A program made the translations under genes and the position numbers. Under the pieces are notes generated by a model, which had not been told where the DNA came from, did not search any database, and saw only the letters and a program-made list of their open reading frames with translations. Below, in pieces: positions 11,748-16,494 of a stretch of DNA of 16,494 nt; within the stretch, counting starts at the first letter, position 1; each line of letters opens with the position of its first letter. The DNA is from Acidobacteriota bacterium (lineage in GTDB: Bacteria; Actinomycetota; Acidimicrobiia; Spongiisociales; UBA5794): assembly GCA_022574065.1 (NCBI GenBank), contig JACZST010000013.1, positions 1-16,494 on the forward strand, read 5' to 3'.

Positions 11748-13004
11748 ATGGCCGATGCGTTAGCCACCTCACGGTCGGTGTATGAACAGCTCGTGGCGGT
11801 GACCGGCGAGCCGACTGTCGCCATGCGAGCCTGGAACGGTGAGGTATGGGGACCGCCAGAAGCTCCCGCCACCATTGTGCTCAACCACCCCGGTGCCCTG
11901 CGGGCATTGTTGTTGCCGCCCAGCGATCTGACAGCCGGCGAGGCCTACATCTATGACGACGTCGATATCGAGGGCAGCATTTTCGAAGTGCTGCGGTTCG
12001 CGGCCACGCTCCAGTCGATGCCAGGCCGGCGTCTGACCTCACTGCGGATGTTCCGCCGGCTGAGAACGCTCCCCGCCCAGAACCGTCGCAGCACACACGC
12101 CCGCCCGAAAACGAAGGGGCGGCTCCACTCCAAGAGACGGGACAAGGCGTCGGTCAGCGCCCAGTACGACACCGGCAACGACTTCTTCCGCCAGTTCCTC
12201 GATCCCGAGATGGTGTACTCGAGTGGCGTATTCCTCGATCCTGCCGAGCCACTGGAAACGGCACAGCGCCGCAAGATCGACCTGATCTGCCGCAAACTGC
12301 AACTGCAGTCCGGCCAACGGCTACTCGACATCGGCTGCGGCTGGGGCACTCTGGCGATCCACGCCGCCCAGCACTACGGGGTGAAAGTCATGGGAGTGAC
12401 CCTCAGCGCACCACAAGTCGAGTGGGCGATTTCAGCCGCCAAGGAGGCCGGTGTGAGTGATCGAGTCAGCTTCGGACTCCTCGATTATCGCGACGTCGAC
12501 GGCCGACACGACGCCATCGCGTCCATCGGGATGTTCGAGCATGTCGGCAAGGGACAACTCGCCAGATACTTCTCCAGAGTCCGAGACCTGCTCGAACCGG
12601 GTGGTGCGTTCTTGAACCATGGCATCGTGAACCGGGACCGGCGGTCCGGGCGAACCACGCCCACCTTCATCAACACCTATGTCTTTCCGGACAGCAACCT
12701 AGTCACGGTGGACGAGGTCGTCGCCCAGGCTGAGGATGCCGGTTTCGAGCTTCGCGACGCCGAATCGCTGCGCACGTCCTACGCCCTCACCCTGCGACAC
12801 TGGGTCGACAACCTCGAGGCCAACCACCAGGTCGCAGTGGACACGGTCGACGAGACCACCTACCGGATCTTCCGGCTCTACATGGCCGGCTCGGCTGTCG
12901 CCTTCGACTCAGCAGCCGTATCGGTCTATCAGCTGCTCCTGCGCACAGTGAATCGACCGTGGACATACGGGCGGCGCCATTTGCTCGCCACCGACGATCA
13001 ATGA
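11748..13004 (+). CDS. Cyclopropane-fatty-acyl-phospholipid synthase-like methyltransferase
   Basis: A 418-residue protein. The N-terminal lipid-binding region (about residues 1-110) contains LTAGEAYIYDDVDIEGS, typical of the family. The SAM-binding domain follows: QYDTGNDFFRQFLDPEMVYS, then LLDIGCGWGTLAIHAA, GVTLSAPQ and MFEHVG. These enzymes add a methylene or methyl group from S-adenosylmethionine to double bonds of membrane phospholipid acyl chains. ATG 11748 is chosen because AAAGGAG lies 4 bases before it; the preceding GTG 11745 is too close. It has no operon partner on its strand. It is intact, unlike much of the neighbouring DNA. Confidence 0.92.
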   Translation: MADALATSRSVYEQLVAVTGEPTVAMRAWNGEVWGPPEAPATIVLNHPGALRALLLPPSDLTAGEAYIYDDVDIEGSIFEVLRFAATLQSMPGRRLTSLRMFRRLRTLPAQNRRSTHARPKTKGRLHSKRRDKASVSAQYDTGNDFFRQFLDPEMVYSSGVFLDPAEPLETAQRRKIDLICRKLQLQSGQRLLDIGCGWGTLAIHAAQHYGVKVMGVTLSAPQVEWAISAAKEAGVSDRVSFGLLDYRDVDGRHDAIASIGMFEHVGKGQLARYFSRVRDLLEPGGAFLNHGIVNRDRRSGRTTPTFINTYVFPDSNLVTVDEVVAQAEDAGFELRDAESLRTSYALTLRHWVDNLEANHQVAVDTVDETTYRIFRLYMAGSAVAFDSAAVSVYQLLLRTVNRPWTYGRRHLLATDDQ

Positions 13005-13036
13005 GTGGACCTCCAAGCGGGGCGGGACCGCGGGCT

Positions 13037-13055
13037 GGGACCTCTCAACGGTCCC
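13037..13055. terminator. Possible bidirectional terminator hairpin between convergent genes
   Basis: GGGACC (13037-13042) and GGTCCC (13050-13055) form a perfect 6-base stem with a 7-base loop, between the methyltransferase end and the convergent DsrE-like gene. There is no U-run. A second hairpin-prone stretch (CTCGTCGC/GGCGAG) follows near 13067-13082. Confidence 0.35.
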
Positions 13056-13109
13056 TGTAGCCAGGGGCCACTCGTCGCGGCGAGGGGTGGTGCGTGTCGG
13101 CCGGTCGTG

Positions 13110-13460
13110 TCAGAAGACAAGAACCCGGTCGGCGCGAAGCGTCCAGTCGGTCAACTCGTCCAGGGTGCTGCGGCGACACCCGTCGGCCAGCTCTTCGTCG
13201 GTGATGCCCCGGGCATCCAAGCACGTTCCACACACCCCGATCGCACCGCCCCGCCGGGTTACCAGCCGGAGCATGCGTTCGACGTTGTAGTAACCCTGCG
13301 GCACCTTCTGACCGGCTTTGGCACAGGCTGCAGCGTCGCCGATGAGGAAGACCTGAACATGTTCACCCTCTTGCCTGGCGAGCGATCCGGCGAGACGCAG
13401 CCCGTTGTAGCTGCGCTCAGTCCCGTAGGGCGCATCGTTGAGAATGAACAGCGCGTTCAC
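13110..13460 (-). CDS. DsrE/DsrF-like sulfur-relay family protein
   Basis: A 116-residue protein starting with GTG 13458-13460, which overlaps the stop of the regulator gene upstream (GTGA). Features are the N-terminal strand NALFILNDAPYGTERSYNGL, the VQVFLIGDAAACA block and the candidate active Cys in GVCGTCLDARG (about residues 75-85). DsrE-fold proteins accept or pass persulfide sulfur from rhodaneses and sulfurtransferases. Its overlap with an ArsR-rhodanese gene suggests the two handle the same sulfur species. Confidence 0.85.
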   Translation of the reverse strand: MNALFILNDAPYGTERSYNGLRLAGSLARQEGEHVQVFLIGDAAACAKAGQKVPQGYYNVERMLRLVTRRGGAIGVCGTCLDARGITDEELADGCRRSTLDELTDWTLRADRVLVF

Positions 13461-14152
13461 CCTTGGCCTTCCTTTCCCACCGCCACTGGTAGCCCCGCTT
13501 GGCGCCACTCGGGGAGGCCCTCCTCGAGACGGCGCGCCCGGAACCCGTGGCTGTGTAACAGCTCCAGGGCCTGGGGAGCGAGAACGCAGTACGGTCCCCG
13601 GCAGTAGGCGACGATCTCTGCATCCTGGGGAAGGCTTGCCAGCCTCTGTTCGAGCTCGCCGAGCGGCACTGAGATTGCTCCCGGTATGTGACCGGCCTCG
13701 TACTCCTCACCAGGTCGAACATCAAGCACGATCACATCGCCGTCATCGGCGTGGGCCAGCAACTCCGCTCTTCCCACAGGGTCGAGTTCGTCTCGGGCCC
13801 CAAAGTAGTCCCGCACGACCTGATCCACCTCGGCGAAACGCTCCCTGGCCAGATCACGTAACGACAAGAAGAAGCCGCACACCGTCTCGTCGGCCAAGCG
13901 GTAGAAGACCCTCGTACCCTGCTTGCGGGTCTCGACCAGACGAGCCTCACGGAGCACCCTCAGGTGGCCCGAAGTGTTCGTCACACCCATGGCGGCCGCA
14001 TCGGCCAGGACCTCGACGCTCCGCTCACCCTGACACAACAGGTCGAGCAACTCGATGCGCTTCGGGTTGGCGACCGCCTTGCCGATGCGAGCGAACTGCT
14101 CATACAGGCCGTCCTTGACCTCCCGACCCGACTTCGGCACCCGGGACATCAT
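13457..14152 (-). CDS. ArsR/SmtB-family regulator fused to a rhodanese domain
   Basis: A 231-residue protein. Residues 15-110 are an ArsR winged helix (VANPKRIELLDLLCQGERSV, then the recognition helix in VTNTSGHLRVLREARLVETR). Residues 130-225 are a rhodanese domain with DVRPGEEYEAGHIPGAISVP and the loop Cys in AYCRGPYC. ArsR-rhodanese proteins respond to sulfur species or metals, the rhodanese Cys being a likely sensor; which ligand applies is not visible. Two adjacent ATGs (14152 and 14149) follow AGGG. Divergent from the SHOCT/cupredoxin pair across an 80-bp region holding a palindrome, so it probably controls both sides. Confidence 0.9.
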   Translation of the reverse strand: MMSRVPKSGREVKDGLYEQFARIGKAVANPKRIELLDLLCQGERSVEVLADAAAMGVTNTSGHLRVLREARLVETRKQGTRVFYRLADETVCGFFLSLRDLARERFAEVDQVVRDYFGARDELDPVGRAELLAHADDGDVIVLDVRPGEEYEAGHIPGAISVPLGELEQRLASLPQDAEIVAYCRGPYCVLAPQALELLHSHGFRARRLEEGLPEWRQAGLPVAVGKEGQG

Positions 14153-14162
14153 CCCTCACTAT

Positions 14163-14178
14163 TCCATAGAATTATGGA
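14163..14178. promoter_or_regulatory. Candidate ArsR-type operator in the divergent promoter region
   Basis: TCCATA-GAAT-TATGGA is a perfect 6-4-6 inverted repeat, the usual size of ArsR-family sites. For the plus-strand genes it overlaps a possible -35 (TTCCAT, 14162-14167), 17 bases before a -10 TATCAT (14185-14190). On the minus strand it covers CATAAT (14171-14176) ahead of the regulator. Binding would block both. Confidence 0.6.
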
Positions 14179-14232
14179 GAAGCCTATCATCAGCAGCAAA
14201 AGAGACAAAGCTGCCCGAAAAAGGAGTTCGAC

Positions 14233-14448
14233 ATGATGTGGGGAGGCTGGGGCGCTGGATGGATGTTCCTGTGGATGGCGCTGTTCTGGGGAGGAACCAT
14301 CCTCCTCATCATCTGGGGGGTTCGCCAGTTCACACCGAACAACCGGCAGGGAGGGAACCGCGCCCTCGAGATCCTCGAGGAGCGGTACGCCCGAGGCGAG
14401 ATCGACCGCGAAGAGTTCGAAACGCGACGCCAGCACCTGAGGGGATGA
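14233..14448 (+). CDS. SHOCT-domain small membrane protein
   Basis: A 71-residue protein starting MMWGGWGAGWMFLWMALFWG, a Trp/Met-rich membrane segment, with a C-terminal SHOCT motif (ILEERYARGEIDREEFETRR). AAAGGAG precedes ATG 14233 by 6 bases. It has the same architecture as 1285-1551 and is first in a two-gene operon with the cupredoxin. The Met/Trp-rich N terminus would suit contact with copper proteins, but this is inference. Confidence 0.82.
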   Translation: MMWGGWGAGWMFLWMALFWGGTILLIIWGVRQFTPNNRQGGNRALEILEERYARGEIDREEFETRRQHLRG

Positions 14449-14455
14449 TCGCCAG

Positions 14456-14917
14456 ATGCGCGATGCACGCCTCCTCTGGTCAGGTCTCACCCTCCTCGCC
14501 GTTGCCGTGCTGGGAGCCATCCTCACAGCCGGTTCCCTGCCAGGAGGGGTGGGATGGATGAACTACATGGGATCCCACCATCAGATGATGTGGCCCTGGC
14601 AGGACGGAGCCGCCGCCACGGAGCCGATACCCGGCGCGACCGAACTGATCCTCGACGCCCGGGAGTTCGGCTTCTCGCCGGCGACGGTCACCGTGAATGA
14701 AGACGTACCGGTCAACCTCACCCTCGTCAACACCGGTTCACTCATCCACGACCTCACAATCCAAGAGCTCGGATTCCGAATCATCGCCGCTGCAGGCGAA
14801 AGCGCCACAGGAGGACTCGTCCCCGCAGCTCTGGGCACCTATGGGTTCGAGTGTTCTATCCCAGGCCACGCCCAAGCCGGCATGACCGGCACACTGGTCG
14901 TCAAAGGGGCACCGTGA
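14456..14917 (+). CDS. Membrane-anchored cupredoxin
   Basis: A 153-residue protein. An N-terminal membrane segment (about residues 7-27) is followed by a Met/His-rich linker (NYMGSHHQMMWPW) and a cupredoxin domain from about residue 60 (LILDAREFGFSPATVTVNED). Copper ligands are visible: His in SLIHDL, then Cys, His and Met in CSIPGHAQAGM, a type-1 site. It probably faces outward, carrying electrons or copper. It starts 7 bases after the SHOCT stop. Regulation is probably shared through the operator at 14163. Confidence 0.88.
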   Translation: MRDARLLWSGLTLLAVAVLGAILTAGSLPGGVGWMNYMGSHHQMMWPWQDGAAATEPIPGATELILDAREFGFSPATVTVNEDVPVNLTLVNTGSLIHDLTIQELGFRIIAAAGESATGGLVPAALGTYGFECSIPGHAQAGMTGTLVVKGAP

Positions 14918-15072
14918 AACCGGGGCAGAAGGCGCCCTGGAAGCTCATACAGTCGCACCCAACGAAGCCGCCCACAATCCAGCGTTGCCGCCCAAACCCC
15001 CACAAGCCACCAGCGAACCGGCCGGGAGAATGGGCGGGTGCGCTGACCGGTGGCGACGCTTGGCGCTCCTGA
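14914..15072 (+). CDS. Possible truncated small ORF at the junction with the relaxase
   Basis: GTG 14914 overlaps the cupredoxin stop (GTGA) and opens a 52-residue Pro/Lys-rich frame (VKPGQKAPWKLIQSHP) that ends directly against the convergent relaxase stop. The overlap hints at a third operon gene whose remainder was lost at a junction. Composition is not protein-like towards the end. No family is recognised. Confidence 0.22.
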   Translation: MKPGQKAPWKLIQSHPTKPPTIQRCRPNPHKPPANRPGEWAGALTGGDAWRS

Positions 15073-16494
15073 TCACCGCTCGGCGGCGAGTTTGATGCCG
15101 TGGGTCGACCGCCCGAGTTGGTTTTGGGCAGCGTGGCGCTGGGCGACGATCCAGGCGACACGTTCGAGGACCTCGCTGCTTGGCGGGGGTGATCCGACGA
15201 CTTGGTCGATGGCGGCGGTTTGAGTCGAGCTGCGGCCAAGCGAGGCGGTCAGCGCGTCGAGAGGGTCTCTCCGATCGGGGTGGCTGAGATGGGTGCAGGG
15301 TTCGGCGCCGGGTTCGGGGTTTGCCAGGTAGAGGGTGTTGGTTTGGCGGCCGCGGCTCATGGCGACGTAGGCCCATTGCCGGTCGGTGGCGCCGTCGATG
15401 ATGGTGAAGGTGCGGCCGGTGGTGACGCCTTGGGCCTTGTGGCCGGTGAGGGCGTAGCCGTAGTCGACGTGGCCGGCGGTGAGGTACCAGCAGGGCAGCT
15501 CTCTGGTCTCGGGGTCACGGTCGAGTCGAACCGTGAGGTTGCCCAGGTCTCGGTCGACGGCGATGACGGTGCCGAGGTCGCCGTTGAGCACTCCGAGCCG
15601 GCTCCGGTTCTTGCGACACAGGATCCGGTCGCCGGCCTCGAAGACCTGTTCTCCTGCTCGAAGCGCCGGGCCGTGGAGCTGCTTCGAGGCGCCCAGATAG
15701 GCGTGGGCTCGTTGGTTGAGTTCAGCGACGGTGTCGTTGTGGTAGGCGATGAGCAGCCCACTGGTGAGATCACCGGTGGCCGTAACGTGGCGATACCAGT
15801 CCCCCACCGCCCTGGCCATCGTGTCCTGGCGGTCGTGTCCGACGACGAGGCGTTTGTGCTGTCGGTACATTCCGATCGCCCGGGTCACTGAGCCGTCTCG
15901 GAGCTCGGCCAGAGCGACACGTTCCCAGACGTCGCGCTGCCGGACATTGTCAGTTAGCTCGATGGTGGGGAGTCGGTCGATGAGCGCTCCGAAGAGACCT
16001 CCGGCGTCGATCTCGGCCAACTGCCGGTCGTCACCTATGAGGATCAACTTGCCTTGTGCTTGTTCGACGACGTCGGAGACGGCGGTGAGCTGGCGGGTGC
16101 CGACCATGCCCGCCTCATCCACCACCACCACCGTCCCACCACCAAGGCCTCCTTGGTCTCGGCTCTGGCCGATGAGCCGGGTGAGCGTGGTCGAGGGGAT
16201 CCCGGTGGCGGATTCGAGGCCGGCGGCGGCTCGGGCAGCGAGCGCCGCGCCAACAATCGGGGTGCCGGTCACCGCGGCGAGCTGGGCGATCACAGCCATC
16301 ACCGCGGTCTTGCCGGTTCCGGCCGGGCCTATCCCGATGTCGATGGCGTCACCGGAGGTGGCGAAACGACGCACCATGTCGCGTTGACCGTCAGTCAGCT
16401 GCCCACTGCGTCGCAGTGTTGCTTCCACCAGGCGTTGCGGTACCGTCCATCGTCCGGCTCCGATTCCTGCCAAGGCCCACTGTATGACTCGGTG
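15073..16494 (-). CDS. MobF-type conjugative relaxase/helicase (TraA/TrwC-like), 5' end outside the window
   Basis: The frame is open to the window end, so 474 residues of the C-terminal helicase part are seen; the relaxase domain would lie beyond. Motifs run in order: Walker A in GIGPAGTGKTAVM, Walker B in VVVVDEAGMVG, motif III in GDDRQLAEIDAGG, and the C-terminal UvrD-like motifs TGHKAQGVTTGRTF and YVAMSRGRQTN. These proteins nick the transfer origin and unwind the strand sent to the recipient. Its presence marks the region as part of, or derived from, a conjugative or mobilisable element. It ends RSTHGIKLAAER, and its stop abuts the convergent ORF. Confidence 0.92.
   Translation of the reverse strand, partial: HRVIQWALAGIGAGRWTVPQRLVEATLRRSGQLTDGQRDMVRRFATSGDAIDIGIGPAGTGKTAVMAVIAQLAAVTGTPIVGAALAARAAAGLESATGIPSTTLTRLIGQSRDQGGLGGGTVVVVDEAGMVGTRQLTAVSDVVEQAQGKLILIGDDRQLAEIDAGGLFGALIDRLPTIELTDNVRQRDVWERVALAELRDGSVTRAIGMYRQHKRLVVGHDRQDTMARAVGDWYRHVTATGDLTSGLLIAYHNDTVAELNQRAHAYLGASKQLHGPALRAGEQVFEAGDRILCRKNRSRLGVLNGDLGTVIAVDRDLGNLTVRLDRDPETRELPCWYLTAGHVDYGYALTGHKAQGVTTGRTFTIIDGATDRQWAYVAMSRGRQTNTLYLANPEPGAEPCTHLSHPDRRDPLDALTASLGRSSTQTAAIDQVVGSPPPSSEVLERVAWIVAQRHAAQNQLGRSTHGIKLAAER

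Noticed and set aside
13438..14118. A 226-codon plus-strand ORF
   Set aside because: Pro/Arg-rich shadow antisense to the ArsR-rhodanese gene.
15202..15891. A 229-codon plus-strand ORF
   Set aside because: It is a low-complexity Gly/Val-rich shadow exactly opposite the relaxase/helicase gene, whose motifs are unmistakable.

Overview
The window is high-GC DNA with short intergenic gaps, GTG starts and ATGA/GTGA stop-start overlaps. Two Rieske proteins, a cyclopropane-fatty-acid-synthase-like methyltransferase and a Cys-finger with an LS-x-YN core point to an actinobacterium, perhaps an Acidimicrobiia-like lineage; that placement is inference. It looks like a mobile, mosaic region (plasmid, integrative element or genomic island). 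It carries the C-terminal half of a MobF-type conjugative relaxase/helicase, two orphan 3' halves of a tRNA-Val gene, repeated cassettes and many decayed genes.

Layout. (1) 1-2550, plus strand: an orphan tRNA-Val 3' half, a membrane-anchored thioredoxin-like protein, a merR remnant, then a MerR-type promoter driving a SHOCT membrane protein, a second membrane protein and a putative PD-(D/E)XK-like protein. (2) 2731-6327, plus strand: a near-perfect MerR-type promoter followed by a train of genes: YHS protein with an out-of-frame cupredoxin tail, a small ORF, signal peptidase II, small ORFs, a HesB/IscA-like protein, a Cys-poor finger paralogue and an FAD-dependent reductase. (3) 6399-11335, mostly minus strand: a broken dihaem cytochrome c, a second orphan tRNA-Val 3' half, a MerR-promoter cassette (small Cys-finger + DUF5676 membrane protein), a repeat-rich stretch, a thioredoxin gene with one amber codon, a frameshifted zinc-ribbon gene, two intact Rieske proteins, a zinc-ribbon remnant and a second, truncated copy of the Cys-finger/DUF5676 cassette. 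(4) 11748-13004: cyclopropane-fatty-acid-synthase-like methyltransferase. (5) 13110-14917: an ArsR-rhodanese regulator with an overlapping DsrE-like gene, divergent from a SHOCT protein and a cupredoxin across a short operator. (6) 15073-16494, minus strand: relaxase/helicase, cut by the window end.

The unifying observation is regulatory. Four promoters share the MerR-family architecture (TTGAC[A/C], a 20-bp spacer filled by an ACCTTCC/GGAAGGT-type dyad, then a -10-like hexamer), yet the only merR sequence present is two short identically deleted remnants forming a 160-bp inverted repeat. The genes under these promoters are linked to metal, thiol and redox handling, so a metal- or redox-responsive regulon run by a regulator encoded outside the window is the simplest reading. 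The most novel part is the repeated module of MerR-type promoter, leader hairpin, small Cys-finger protein and DUF5676 protein.
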